64,000 bases of DNA from Hippopus hippopus. Taxonomy: Eukaryota; Mollusca; Bivalvia; Cardiida; Cardiidae. The notes under the pieces were generated by a model, which ran no database searches, had not been told where the DNA came from, and saw only the letters and a list, made by a program, of their open reading frames with translations. Below are positions 37,460-51,910 of this stretch, piece after piece. The first letter of the stretch is position 1; each line of letters opens with the position of its first letter. The DNA is taken from the NCBI GenBank assembly GCA_946811185.2, contig OX328108.1, forward strand, positions 37,322,493 to 37,386,492, written 5' to 3'. The position numbers and the translations under genes were made by a program.

Positions 37460-40400
37460 GTAGAAACCCCAGAAAAGAAGAAAATAATGTCACAAGTGGC
37501 CAAAAAAGACTGAAAACTCTTTCAGTAGCAACTGATTTCTATTGCATAAATCAAACAAAGGGAACTAAATTTTATTATTATTTTTTTTAATCTCTTTTTA
37601 CCGTAACAAGAAACCCAGTTACGTTGACTACTGTCTCATACGTGCCAGTTACGCACCCGCGAAAACACGAAAAATCGACTTACGGCACATTCCATAGCAG
37701 ACGACACCTCTTGCTTAAGTCAAATATAGGGAATTTTTTTTGTTCTTTTTTATCTTACTAGGGCCATTTTATTGGCATTGATACTTTGAATATTCTCAGA
37801 TGATCAATTTACAGTGTAGAAACCCCAGAAAATAATGTCACAAGTGGCTGAAAAAGACTGAAAACTCTTTCAGTAGCAACTGATTTCTATTGCATAAATC
37901 AAACAAAGGGAACTAAATTTTATTATTTTTTTTTTTAATCTCTTTTTACCGTAACAAGAAACCCAGTTACGTTGACTACCGTCTCATACGTGCCAGTTAC
38001 GCACCCGCGAAAACACGAAAAATCGACTTACGGCACATTCCATAGCAGACGACACCTCTTGCTTAAGTCAAATATAGGGAATTTTTTTTGTTCTTTTTTA
38101 TCTTACTAGGGCCATTTTATTGGCATTGATACTTTGAATATGCTCAGATGATCAATGTACAGTGTAGAAACCCCAGAAGATAATGTTACAAGTGGCTGAA
38201 AAAGATTGAAAACTCTTTCAGTAGCAACTGATTTCTATTGCATAAATCAAACAAAGGGAACTAAATTTTTACTTTTTTTGTAATCTCTTTTTACCGTAAC
38301 AAGAAACCCAGTTACGTTGACTACTCTCTCATACGTGCCAGTTACGCACCCGCGAAAACACGAAAAATCGACTTACGGCACATTCCATAGCAGACGACAC
38401 CTCTTGCTTAAATCAAATATAGGGAATTTTTTTTTTGTTCTTTTTTATCTTACTAGGGCCATTGAAATGGCATTGATAGTTTGAATATGCTCAGATGATC
38501 AATGTACGGTGTAAAAACCCCAGAAAATAATGTCACAAGTGGCTGAAAAAGACTGAAAACTCTTTCAGTAGCAACTGATTTCTATTGCATAAATCAAACA
38601 AAGGGAACTAAATTTTATTATTATTTTTTTTAATCTCTTTTTACCGTAACAAGAAACCCAGTTATGTTGACTACTGTCTCATACGTGCCAGTTACGCACC
38701 CGCGAAAACACGAAAAATCGACTTACGGCATAGTCCATAGCAGACGACACCTCTTGCTTAAGTCAAATATAGGGAATTTTTTTTGTTCTTTTTTATCTTA
38801 CTAGGGCCATTTTATTGGCATTGATACTTTGAATATGCTCAGATGATCAATGTACAGTGTAGAAACCCCAGAAAATAAGAAAATAATGTCACAAGTGGCT
38901 GAAAAAGACTGAAAACTCTTTCAGTAGCAACTGATTTCTATTGCATAAATCAAACAAAGGGAACTAAATTTTATTATATTTTTTTTTCAATCTCTTTTTA
39001 CCGTAACAAGAAACCCAGTTACGTTGACTACCGTCTCATACGTGCCAGTTACGCCCCCGCGAAAACACGAAAAATCGACTTACGGCACATTCCATAGCAG
39101 ACGACACCTCTTGCTTAAGTCAAATATAGGGAATTTTTTTTGTTCTTTTTTATCTTACTAGGGCCATTTTATTGGCATTGATACTTTGAATATGCTCAGA
39201 TGATCAATGTACAGTGTAAAAACCCCAGAAGATAATGTCACAAGTGCCTAAAAAAGACTGAAAACTCTTTCAGTAGCAACTGATTTCTATTGCATAAATC
39301 AAACAAAGGGAACTAAATTTTTATTATTTTTTTTTTAATCTCTTTTTATACCGTGACAAGAAACCCAGTTACGTTGACTACCGTCTCATACGTGCCAGTT
39401 ACGCACCCGCGAAAACACGAAAAATCGACTTACGGCACATTCCATAGCAGACGACACCTCTTGCTTAAGTCAAATATAGGGAATTTTTTTTGTTCTTTTT
39501 TATCTTACTAGGGCCATTTTATTGGCATTGATACTTTGAATATGCTCAGATGATCAATGTACAGTGTAGAAACCCCAGAAAATAAGAAAATAATGTCACA
39601 AGTGGCTGAAAAAGACTGAAAACTCTTTCAGTAGCAACTGATTTCTATTGCATAAATCAAACAAAGGGAACTAAATTTTATTATATTTTTTTTTCAATCT
39701 CTTTTTACCGTAACAAGAAACCCAGTTACGTTGACTACCGTCTCATACGTGCCAGTTACGCCCCCGCGAAAACACGAAAAATCGACTTACGGCACATTCC
39801 ATAGCAGACGACACCTCTTGCTTAAGTCAAATATAGGGAATTTTTTTTGTTCTTTTTTATCTTACTAGGGCCATTTTATTGGCATTGATACTTTGAATAT
39901 GCTCAGATGATCAATGTACAGTGTAAAAACCCCAGAAGATAATGTCACAAGTGCCTAAAAAAGACTGAAAACTCTTTCAGTAGCAACTGATTTCTATTGC
40001 ATAAATCAAACAAAGGGAACTAAATTTTATTATTTTTTTAATCTCTTTTTACCGTAACAAGAAACCCAGTTACGTTGACTACCGTCTCATACGTGCCAGT
40101 TATACGCCCGCGAAAACATGAAAAATCGACTTACGGCACATTCCATAGCAGACGACACCTCTTGCTTAAATCAAATATAGGGAATTTTTTTTGTTCTTTT
40201 TTATCTTACTAGGGCCATTGAAATGGCATTGATAGTTTGAATATGCTCAGATGATCAATGTACAGTGTAGAAACCCCAGAAGATAATGTCACAAGTGCCT
40301 AAAAAAGACTGAAAACTCTTTCAGTAGCAACTGATTTCTATTGCATAAATCAAACAAAGGGAACTAAATTTTTATTATTTTTTTTTTAATCTCTTTTTAT

Positions 40401-40556
40401 ACCGTGACAAGAAATCCAGTTGCGTTGACTACCGTCCCATACGTGCCAGTTATGCGCCCGCGAAAACATGAAAAATCGACTTACGGCACATTCCATAGCA
40501 GATGACACCTGTTGCCTAAGTCAAATATAGGGAAATTTTTTTTTTCGTTTTCTCTT
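37460..40556 (+). repeat. Monomer run 9: 9 monomers
   Basis: Holds a mid-run terminal-type monomer with TACGGTG (near 38505) and GGCATAGTCC (near 38728), as in run 3. A two-monomer block with TTCAATCTC and TTACGCCCCCGCG appears twice, at 39054 and 39761 (offset 707 bp), showing a recent two-monomer tandem duplication. The marker monomer also occurs in run 10 (near 43988). Confidence 0.93.
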
Positions 40557-41684
40557 ACTAGGGCCATTGAATTGGTTACGATGACTATCGCACCCATACG
40601 TGACCGTTACGTGCTGTGCATAAAATCATAAAATCAACTAGGACACTTTCAGAGGCAACTGATACCTGTTGCACAAATCAAAGAAAGGTAAACCAAATTC
40701 GTTTTCTTACCAAGGTCATGAAAAACATTGAACCAATTTTGGTGACCGTGTGAGTCATAAGTCGATTTTATGTTTAACCGCTGTGCAAAAACATTGATTC
40801 AGAAGCAACGGGTTGCTGTTGCATAAACTTTTTCCAATAAGAAATCTTGTTCTTGTTTGAAGAATTTAGAAATAGGCCAATGAAATACAATAAGATGTAA
40901 GAATGACTAATAATAAAAATATGTAAAATAGATAAAATGGCAAAGTTAGGGATTCAACCTTTGACCATCAGGACCCAAAAAAGGTCTTGGTGCAGGAGTC
41001 AAACCCTCTTTGCGATTGAATAGGCTCAAATGACCCGAAGATTTAACATAGATATACAGAGATTTCCCCCCCCCTTCCAATCTGCCAATCAAATCTCAGG
41101 CCTCTATTAAATTATCCAATCACAGAAGCTTTTAGAAAATCAAAATGGCGTCCAATCTGCCAATCAAATCTCAGGCCTCTATTAAATTATCCAATCACAG
41201 AAGCTTTTAGAAAATCAAAATGGCGTCCAATCAGCCAATCAAATCTCATCCCTCTCTCCAAATTATCCAATCAGAAAAGCTTTGAGAAATTCAATATTGC
41301 GCCCAATCAGCCAATCAAATTGCAGACACACCCACAGAATCATCCAATCAGAAAGCTTTGAGCCATTTGAAATGGCGCCCGAAAATATCGATAGAAAACA
41401 GTGAACAAGAATCGGCATAAAAGTGGATTTTAAGTCTTCTTTGAAGGCTGTTATGCAGTCCTTGGCAAACTGCCAGGCATGCACCCTCCACACATGCCAG
41501 ATTTCACTGAAAATGGGCGAAAATTTAAGAAAACAGGGTGACAGAAGACCTTGTTTTGGTGCCTTCTAGCACCTTGCAAGAGTGACTTCCCCTGATCTCT
41601 TGATTCGATTTGCTTTTCTAATACAGGCCAACTGCCATACTGTACATTGATACTTTAAATATGCTAAGATGATCAATGTACAGT
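40557..41684 (+). repeat. Core 10
   Basis: CCAAT cluster 41077-41378. The C-tract before it is two bases longer than usual, shifting the reading frame that is open here in most other cores. Private: AATATGTAAAATAG in the AT-rich stretch (others AATAGGTAAAATAG) and TAATACAGGCC near 41620. Sister of core 9. Confidence 0.94.
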
Positions 41685-44600
41685 GTAGAAACCCCAGAAA
41701 AGAAGAAAATAATGTCACAAGTGGCCAAAAAAGACTGAAAACTCTTTCAGTAGCAACTGATTTCTATTGCATAAATCAAACAAAGGGAACTAAATTTTAT
41801 TATTATTTTTTTTAATCTCTTTTTACCGTAACAAGAAACCCAGTTACGTTGACTACTGTCTCATACGTGCCAGTTACGCACCCGCGAAAACACGAAAAAT
41901 CGACTTACGGCACATTCCATAGCAGACGACACCTCTTGCTTAAGTCAAATATAGGGAATTTTTTTTGTTCTTTTTTATGTTACTAGGGCCATTTTATTGG
42001 CATTGATACTTTGAATATGCTCAGATGATCAATTTACAGTGTAGAAACCCCAGAAAATAATGTCACAAGTGGCTGAAAAAGATTGAAAACTCTTTCAGTA
42101 GCAACTGATTTCTATTGCATAAATCAAACAAAGGGAACTAAATTTTTACTTTTTTTGTAATCTCTTTTTACCGTAACAAGAAACCCAGTTACGTTGACTA
42201 CTCTCTCATACGTGCCAGATACGCACCCGCGAAAACACGAAAAATCGACTTACGGCACATTCCATAGCAGACGACACCTCTTGCTTAAGTCAAGTATAGG
42301 GATTTTTGTTTCTTCTTTTTTATCTTACTAGGGCCATTTTATTGGCATTGATACTTTGAATATGCTCAGATGATCAATGTACAGTGTAGAAACCCCAGAA
42401 AATAAGAAAATAATGTCACAAGTGGCTGAAAAAGACTGAAAACTCTTTCAGTAGCAACTGATTTCTATTGCATAAATCAAACAAAGGGAACTAAATTTTA
42501 TTATTATTTTTTTTTAATCTCTTTTTACCGTAACAAGAAACCCAGTTACGTTGACTACCGTCTCATACATGCCAGTTACGCACCCGCGAAAACACGAAAA
42601 ATCGACTTACGGCACATTCCATAGCAGACGACACCTCTTGCTTAAGTCAAATATAGGGAATTTTTTTTGTTCTTTTTTATCTTACTAGGGCCATTTTATT
42701 GGCATTGATACTTTGAATATGCTCAGATGATCAATGTACAGTGTAAAAACCCCAGAAGATAATGTCACAAGTGCCTAAAAAAGACTGAAAACTCTTTCAG
42801 TAGCAACTGATTTCTATTGCATAAATCAAACAAAGGGAACTAAATTTTTTTTTTTTTTTTTTTTAATCTCTTTTTATACCGTGACAAGAAACCCAGTTAC
42901 GTTGACTACCGTCTCATACGTGCCAGTTACGCACCCGCGAAAACACGAAAAATCGACTTACGGCACATTCCATAGCAGACGACACCTCTTGCTTAAGTCA
43001 AATATAGGGAATTTTTTTTGTTCTTTTTTATCTTACTAGGGCCATTTTATTGGCATTGATACTTTGAATATGCTCAGATGATCGATGTACAGTGTAGAAA
43101 CCCCAGAAGATAATGTCACAAGTGGCTGAAAAAGACTGAAAACTCTTTCAGTAGCAACTGATTTCTATTGCATAAATCAAACAAAGGGAACTAAATTTTA
43201 TTATTATTTTTTTTTTAATCTCTTTTTACCGTAACAAGAAACCCAGTTACGTTGACTACCGTCTCATACGTGCCAGTTACGCACCCGCGAAAACACGAAA
43301 AATCGACTTACGGCACATTCCATAGCAGACGACACCTCTTGCTTAAGTCAAATATAGGGAATTTTTTTTGTTCTTTTTTATCTTACTAGGGCCATTTTAT
43401 TGGCATTGATACTTTGAATATGCTCAGATGATCAATGTACAGTGTAAAAACCCCAGAAGATAATGTCACAAGTGCCTAAAAAAGACTGAAAACTCTTTCA
43501 GTAGCAACTGATTTCTATTGCATAAATCAAACAAAGGGAACTAAATTTTTATTATTTTTTTTTTAATCTCTTTTTATACCGTGACAAGAAACCCAGTTAC
43601 GTTGACTACCGTCTCATACGTGCCAGTTACGCACCCGCGAAAACACGAAAAATCGACTTACGGCACATTCCATAGCAGACGACACCTCTTGCTTAAGTCA
43701 AATATAGGGAATTTTTTTTGTTCTTTTTTATCTTACTAGGGCCATTTTATTGGCATTGATACTTTGAATATGCTCAGATGATCAATGTACAGTGTAGAAA
43801 CCCCAGAAAATAAGAAAATAATGTCACAAGTGGCTGAAAAAGACTGAAAACTCTTTCAGTAGCAACTGATTTCTATTGCATAAATCAAACAAAGGGAACT
43901 AAATGTTATTATATTTTTTTTTCAATCTCTTTTTACCGTAACAAGAAACCCAGTTACGTTGACTACCGTCTCATACGTGCCAGTTACGCCCCCGCGAAAA
44001 CACGAAAAATCGACTTACGGCACATTCCATAGCAGACGACACCTCTTGCTTAAGTCAAATATAGGGAATTTTTTTTGTTCTTTTTTATCTTACTAGGGCC
44101 ATTTTATTGGCATTGATACTTTGAATATGCTCAGATGATCAATGTACAGTGTAAAAACCCCAGAAGATAATGTCACAAGTGCCTAAAAAAGACTGAAAAC
44201 TCTTTCAGTAGCAACTGATTTCTATTGCATAAATCAAACAAAGGGAACTAAATTTTTATTATTTTTTTTTTAATCTCTTTTTATACCGTGACAAGAAACC
44301 CAGTTACGTTGACTACCGTCTCATACGTGCCAGTTACGCACCCGCGAAAACACGAAAAATCGACTTACGGCACATTCCATAGCAGACGACACCTCTTGCT
44401 TAAGTCAAATATAGGGATTTTTGTTTCTTCTTTTTTATCTTACTAGGGCCATTTTATTGGCATTGATACTTTGAATATGCTCAGATGATCAATGTACAGT
44501 GTAGAAACCCCAGAAAATAAGAAAATAATGTCACAAGTGGCTGAAAAAGACTGAAAACTCTTTCAGTAGCAACTGATTTCTATTGCATAAATCAAACAAA

Positions 44601-47600
44601 GGGAATTAAATTTTTATTATTTTTTTTTTTTTAATCTCTTTTTACCGTAACAAGAAACCCAGTTACGTTGACTACCGTCTCATACGTGCCAGTTACGCAC
44701 CCGCGAAAACACGAAAAATCGACTTACGGCACATTCCATAGCAGACGACACCTCTTGCTTAAGTCAAATATAGGGAATTTTTTTTGTTCTTTTTTATCTT
44801 ACTAGGGCCATTTTATTGGCATTGATACTTTGAATATGCTCAGATGATCAATGTACAGTGTAGAAACCCCAGAAAATAAGAAAATAATGTCACAAGTGGC
44901 TGAAAAAGACTGAAAACTCTTTCAGTAGCAACTGATTTCTATTGCATAAATCAAACAAAGGGAACTAAATTTTTATTATTATTTTTTTTTTAATCTCTTT
45001 TTACCGTAACAAGAAACCCAGTTACGTTGACTACCGTCTCATACGTGCCAGTTACGCACCCGCGAAAACACGAAAAATCGACTTACGGCACATTCCATAG
45101 CAGACGACACCTCTTGCTTAAGTCAAATATAGGGAATTTTTTTTGTTCTTTTTTATCTTACTAGGGCCATTTTATTGGCATTGATACTTTGAATATGCTC
45201 AGATGATCAATTTACAGTGTAGAAACCCAAGAAAATAATGTGACAAGTGGCTGAAAAAGACTGAAAACTCTTTCAGTAGCAACTGATTTCTATTGCATAA
45301 ATCAAACAAAGGGAACTAAATTTTATTATTTTTTTTGTTTAATCTCTTTTTACCGTAACAAGAAACCCAGTTACGTTGACTACCGTGTCATACGTGCCAG
45401 TTACGCACCCGCGAAAACACGAAAAATCGACTTACGGCACATTCCATAGCAGACGACACCTCTTGCTTAAGTCAAATATAGGGAATTTTTTTTGTTCTTT
45501 TTTATCTTACTAGGGCCATTTTATTGGCATTGATACTTTGAATATGCTCAGATGATCAATTTACAGTGTAGAAACCCCAGAAAATAATGTCACAAGTGGC
45601 TGAAAAAGACTGAAAACTCTTTCAGTAGCAACTGATTTCTATTGCATAAATCAAACAAAGGGAACTAAATTTTATTATTTTTTTTTTTAATCTCTTTTTA
45701 CCGTAACAAGAAACCCAGTTACGTTGACTACCGTCTCATACGTGCCAGTTACGCACCCGCGAAAACACGAAAAAACGACTTACGGCACATTCCATAGCAG
45801 ACGACACCTCTTGCTTAAGTCAAATATAGGGAATTTTTTTTGTTCTTTTTTATCTTACTAGGGCCATTTTATTGGCATTGATACTTTGAATATGCTCAGA
45901 TGATCAATGTACAGTGTAGAAACCCCAGAAAATAAGAAAATAATGTCACAAGTGGCTGAAAAAGACTGAAAACTCTTTCAGTAGCAACTGATTTCTATTG
46001 CATAAATCAAACAAAGGGAACTAAATTTTATTATTATTTTTTTTCAATCTCTTTTTACCGTAACAAGAAACCCAGGTACGTTGACTACCGTCTCATACGT
46101 GCCAGTTACGCACCCGCGAAAACACGAAAAATCGACTTACGGCACATTCCATAGCAGACGACACCTCTTGCTTAAGTCAAATATAGGGATTTTTTTTTGT
46201 TCTTTTTTATCTTACTAGGGCCATTTTATTGGCATTGATACTTTGAATATGCTCAGATGATCAATGTACAGTGTAAAAACCCCAGAAGATAATGTCACAA
46301 GTGGCTAAAAAAGACTGAAAACTCTTTCAGTAGCAACTGATTTCTATTGCATAAATCAAACAAAGGGAACTAAATTTTTATTATTTTTTTTTTTAATCTC
46401 TTTTTATACCGTGACAAGAAACCCAGTTACGTTGACTACCGTCTCATATGCCAGTTACGCACCCGCGAAAACACGAAAAATCGACTTACGGCACATTCCA
46501 TAGCAGACGACACCTCTTGCTTAAGTCAAATATAGGGATTTTTGTTTCTTCTTTTTTATCTTACTAGGGCCATTTTATTGGCATTGATACTTTGAATATG
46601 CTCAGATGATCAATGTACAGTGTAGAAACCCCAGAAAATAAGAAAATAATGTCACAAGTGGCTGAAAAAGACTGAAAACTCTTTCAGTAGCAACTGATTT
46701 CTATTGCATAAATCAAACAAAGGGAACTAACTTTTTATTATTATTTTTTTTTTAATCTCTTTTTACCGTAACAAGAAACCCAGTTACGTTGACTACCGTC
46801 TCATACGTGCCAGTTACGCACCCGCGAAAACACGAAAAATCGACTTACGGCACATTCCATAGCAGACGACACCTCTTGCTTAAGTCAAATATAGGGAATT
46901 TTTTTTGTTCTTTTTTATCTTACTAGGGCAATTTTATTGGCATTGATACTTTGAATATGCTCAGATGATCAATGTACAGTGTAGAAACCCCAGAAGATAA
47001 TGTCACAAGTGCCTAAAAAAGACTGAAAACTCTTTCAGTAGCAACTGATTTCTATTGCATAAATCAAACAAAGGGAACTAAATTTTAATTATTTTTTTTT
47101 TAATCTCTTTTTATACCGTGACAAGAAACCCAGTTACGTTGACTACCGTCTCATATGCCAGTTACGCACCCGCGAAAACACGAAAAATCGACTTACGGCA
47201 CATTCCATAGCAGATGACACCTCTTGCTTAAGTCAAATATAGGGATTTTTGTTTCTTCTTTTTTATCTTACTAGGGCCATTTTATTGGCATTGATACTTT
47301 GAATATGCTCAGATGATCAATGTACAGTGTAGAAACCCCAGAAAATAAGAAAATAATGTCACAAGTGGCTGAAAAAGACTGAAAACTCTTTCAGTAGCAA
47401 CTGATTTCTATTGCATAAATCAAACAAAGGGAACTAAATCTTTATTATTATTTTTTTTTTAATCTCTTTTTACCGTAACAAGAAACCCAGTTACGTTGAA
47501 TACCGTCTCATACGTGCCAGTTACGCACCCGCGAAAACACGAAAAATCGACTTACGGCACATTCCATAGCAGACGACACCTCTTGCTTAAGTCAAATATA

Positions 47601-48667
47601 GGGAATTTTTTTTGTTCTTTTTTATCTTACTAGGGCCATTTTATTGGCATTGATACTTTGAATATGCTCAGATGATCAATGTACAGTGTAGAAACCCCAG
47701 AAGATAATGTCACAAGTGGCTAAAAAAGACTGAAAACTCTTTCAGTAGCAACTGATTTCTATTGCATAAATCAAACAAAGGGAACTAAATTTTATTATTT
47801 TTTTAATCTCTTTTTACCGTAAAAAGAAACCCAGTTACGTTGACTACCGTCTCATACGTGCCAGTTATGCGCCCGCGAAAACATGAAAAATCGACTTACG
47901 GCACATTCCATAGCAGACGACACCTCTTGCTTAAATCAAATATAGGGAATTTGTTTTTGTTCTTTTTTATCTTACTAGGGCCATTGAAATGGCATTGATA
48001 GTTTGAATATGCTCAGATGATCAATGTACAGTGTAGAAACCCCAGAAGATAATGTCACAAGTGCCTAAAAAAGACTGAAAACTCTTTCAGTAGCAACTGA
48101 TTTCTATTGCATAAATCAAACAAAGGGAAATAAATTTTATTATTTTTTTAATCTCTTTTTACCGTAACAAGAAACCCAGTTACGTTGACTACCGTCTCAT
48201 ACGTGCCAGTTATGCGCCCGCGAAAACATGAAAAATCGACTTACGGCACATTCCATAGCAGACGACACCTCTTGCTTAAATCAAATATAGGGAATTTTTT
48301 TTTGTTCTTTTTTATCTTACTAGGGCCATTGAAATGGCATTGATAGTTTGAATATGCTCAGATGATCAATGTACAGTGTAGAAACCCCAGAAGATAATGT
48401 CACAAGTGCCTAAAAAAGACTGAAAACTCTTTCAGTAGCAACTGATTTCTATTGCATAAATCAAACAAAGGGAACTAAATTTTTATTATTTTTTTTTTAA
48501 TCTCTTTTTATACCGTGACAAGAAATCTAGTTGCGTTGACTACCGTCCCATACGTGCCAGTTATGCGCCCGCGAAAACATGAAAAATCGACTTACGGCAC
48601 ATTCCATAGCAGACGACACCTGTTGCCTAAGTCAAATATAGGGAAATTTTTTTTTTCGTTTTCTCTT
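41685..48667 (+). repeat. Monomer run 10: 20 monomers with no core (double-length unit)
   Basis: The longest uninterrupted run. Twenty GATAC/GATAGTTTGAAT landmarks can be counted from the core junction (41649) to 48347. Typical runs hold 9-11 monomers, so this looks like two runs whose intervening core was lost. Terminal-type monomers occur only at the right end. It includes the 20-base T-tract (42845-42864) with GATCGATG (near 43079), two monomers with a three-base deletion giving CTCATATGCC (near 46444 and 47152), and ACTAGGGCAATTT (46922). Confidence 0.93.
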
Positions 48668-49793
48668 ACTAGGGCCATTGAATTGGTTACGATGACTATC
48701 GCACCCATACGTGACCGTCACGTGCTGTGCATAAAATCATAAAATCAACTAGGACACTTTCGGAGGCAACTGATACCTGTTGCACAAATCAAAGAAAGGT
48801 AAACCAAATTCATTTTCTTACCAAGGTCATGAAAAACATTGAACCAATTTTGGTGACCGCGTGAGTCATAAGTCGATTTTATGTTTAACCGCTGCGCAAA
48901 AACATTGATTCAGAAGCAACGGGTTGCTGTTGCATAAACTTTTTCCAATAAGAAATCTTGTTCTTGTTTGAAGAATTTAGAAATAGGCCAATGAAATACA
49001 ATAAGATGTAAGAATGACTAATAATAAAAATAGGTAAAATAGATAAAATGGCAAAGTTAGGGATTCAACCTTTGACCATCAGGACCCAAAAAAGGTCTTG
49101 GTGCAGGGGTCAAACCCTCTTTGCGATTGAATAGGCTCAAATGACCCGAAGATTTAACATAGATATACAGAGATTCCCCCCCCTTCCAATCTGCCAATCA
49201 AATCTCAGGCCTCTATTAAATTATCCAATCACAGAAGCTTTTAAAAAATCAAAATGGCGTCCAATCTGCCAATCAAATCTCAGGCCTCTATTAAATTATC
49301 CAATCACAGAAGCTTTTAGAAAATCAAAATGGCGTCCAATCAGCCAATCAAATCTCATCCCTCTCTCCAAATTATCCAATCAGAAAAGCTTTGAGAAATT
49401 CAATATTGCGCCCAATCAGCCAATCAAATTGCAGACACACCCACAGAATCATCCAATCAGAAAGCTTTGAGCCATTTGAAATGGCGCCCGAAAATATCGA
49501 TAGAAAACAGTGAACAAGAATCGGCATAAAAGTGGATTTTAAGTCTTCTTTGAAGGCTGTTATGCAGTCCTTGGCAAACTGCCAGGCATGCACCCTCCAC
49601 ACATGCCAGATTTCACTGAAAATGGGCGAAAATTTAAGAAAACAGGGTGACAGAAGACCTTGTTTTGGTGCCTTCTAGCACCTTGCAAGAGTGACTTCCA
49701 CTGATCTCTTGATTCGATTTGCTTTTCTAATTCAGGCCAACTGCCATACTGTACATTGATACTTTAAATATGCTAAGATGATCAATGTACAGT
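48668..49793 (+). repeat. Core 11
   Basis: CCAAT cluster 49186-49487. It shares five private changes with core 13: ACCGTCACGTGCTG, ACCGCGTGAGTC, an extra C in place of T in the C-tract, CTTTTAAAAAATC and ACTTCCACTG. The first decayed unit starts after AATCTAGTTGCG, which is private. Confidence 0.94.
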
Positions 49794-50784
49794 GTAGAAA
49801 CCCCAGAAAAGAAGAAAATAATGTCACAAGTGGCCAAAAAAGACTGAAAACTCTTTCAGTAGCAACTGATTTCTATTGCATAAATCAAACAAAGGGAACT
49901 AAATTTTATTATTATTTTTTTTAATCTCTTTTTACCGTAACAAGAAACCCAGTTACGTTGACTACCGTCTCATACATGCCAGTTACGCACCCGCGAAAAC
50001 ACGAAAAATCGACTTACGGCACATTCCATAGCAGACGACACCTCTTGCTTAAGTCAAATATAGGGAATTTTTTTTGTTCTTTTTTATCTTACTAGGGCCA
50101 TTTTATTGGCATTGATACTTTGAATATGCTCAGATGATCAATGTACAGTGTAGAAACCCCAGAAGATAATGTCACAAGTGCCTAAAAAAGACTGAAAACT
50201 CTTTCAGTAGCAACTGATTTCTATTGCATAAATCAAACAAAGGGAACTAAATTTTATTTTTTTTGTAATCTCTTTTTACCGTAACAAGAAACCCAGTTAC
50301 GTTGACTACCGTCTCATACGTGCCAGTTATGCGCCCGCGAAAACATGAAAAATCGACTTACGGCACATTCCATAGCAGACGACACCTCTTGCTTAAATCA
50401 AATATAGGGAATTTTTTTTTGTTCTTTTTTATCTTACTAGGGCCATTGAAATGGCATTGATAGTTTGAATATGCTCAGATGATCAATGTACAGTGTAGAA
50501 ACCCCAGAAGATAATGTCACAAGTGCCTAAAAAAGACTGAAAACTCTTTCAGTAGCAACTGATTTCTATTGCATAAATCAAACAAAGGGAACTAAATTTG
50601 TATTATTTTTTTTTTAATCTCTTTTTATACCGTGACAAGAAATCCAGTTGCGTTGACTACCGTCCCATACGTGCCAGTTATGCGCCCGCGAAAACATGAA
50701 AAATCGACTTACGGCACATTCCATAGCAGACGACACCTGTTGCCTAAGTCAAATATAGGGAAATTTTTGTTTTCGTTTTCTCTT
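49794..50784 (+). repeat. Monomer run 11: 3 monomers (shortest)
   Basis: Only three monomers separate cores 11 and 12. The first is a junction-type monomer, the second begins as an ordinary type and ends as a terminal type, and the last is the pre-core type. This is the minimal unit (2117 bp) against which the other unit lengths fit whole-monomer steps. Confidence 0.93.
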
Positions 50785-51910
50785 ACTAGGGCCATTGAAT
50801 TGGTTACGATCACTATCGCACCCATACGTGACCGTTACGTGCTGTGCATAAAATCATAAAATCAACTAGGACACTTTCGGAGGCAACTGATACCTGTTGC
50901 ACAAATCAAAGAAAGGTAAACCAAATTCATTTTCTTACCAAGGTCATGAAAAACATTGAACCAATTTTGGTGACCGTGTGAGTCATAAGTCGATTTTATG
51001 TTTAACCGCTGCACAAAAACATTGATTCAGAAGCAACGGGTTGCTGTTGCATAAACTTTTTCCAATAAGAAATCTTGTTCTTGTTTGAAGAATTTAGAAA
51101 TAGGCCAATGAAATACAATAAGATGTAAGAATGACTAATAATAAAAATAGGTAAAATAGATAAAATGGCAAAGTTAGGGATTCAACCTTTGACCATCAGG
51201 ACCCAAAAAAGGTCTTGGTGCAGGAGTCAAACCCTCTTTGCGATTGAATAGGCTCAAATGACCCGAAGATTTAACATAGATATACAGAGATTTCCCCCCC
51301 TTCCAATCTGCCAATCAAATCTCAGGCCTCTATTAAATTATCCAATCACAGAAGCTTTTAGAAAATCAAAATGGCGTCCAATCTGCCAATCAAATCTCAG
51401 GCCTCTATTAAATTATCCAATCACAGAAGCTTTTAGAAAATCAAAATGGCGTCCAATCAGCCAATCAAATCTCATCCCTCTCTCCAAATTATCCAATCAG
51501 AAAAGCTTTGAGAAATTCAATATTGCGCCCAATCAGCCAATCAAATTGCAGACACACCCACAGAATCATCCAATCAGAAAGCTTTGAGCCATTTGAAATG
51601 GCGCCCGAAAATATCGATAGAAAACAGTGAACAAGAATCGGCATAAAAGTGGATTTTAAGTCTTCTTTGAAGGCTGTTATGCAGTCCTTGGCAAACTGCC
51701 AGGCATGCACCCTCCACACATGCCAGATTTCACTGAAAATGGGCGAAAATTTAAGAAAACAGGGTGACAGAAGACCTTGTTTTGGTGCCTTCTAGCACCT
51801 TGCAAGAGTGACTTCCCCTGATCTCTTGATTCGATTTGCTTTTCTAATTCAGGCCAACTGCCATACTGTACATTGATACTTTAAATATGCTAAGATGATC
51901 AATGTACAGT
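50785..51910 (+). repeat. Core 12
   Basis: CCAAT cluster 51303-51604. A mosaic: GCAGGAGTCAAAC as in cores 9-10, CGCTGCACAAAA as in 5 and 8, and CAAATTCATTTTC as in 11 and 13. Private: GATCACTATCG near 50808 (others GATGACTATCG). Just upstream of it, the T-tract of the last monomer carries a G. Confidence 0.94.

Noticed and set aside
41685..48667. Cluster with a hidden gene in the long run
   Set aside because: Every ~350 bp step could be assigned to a monomer; no extra sequence is inserted.
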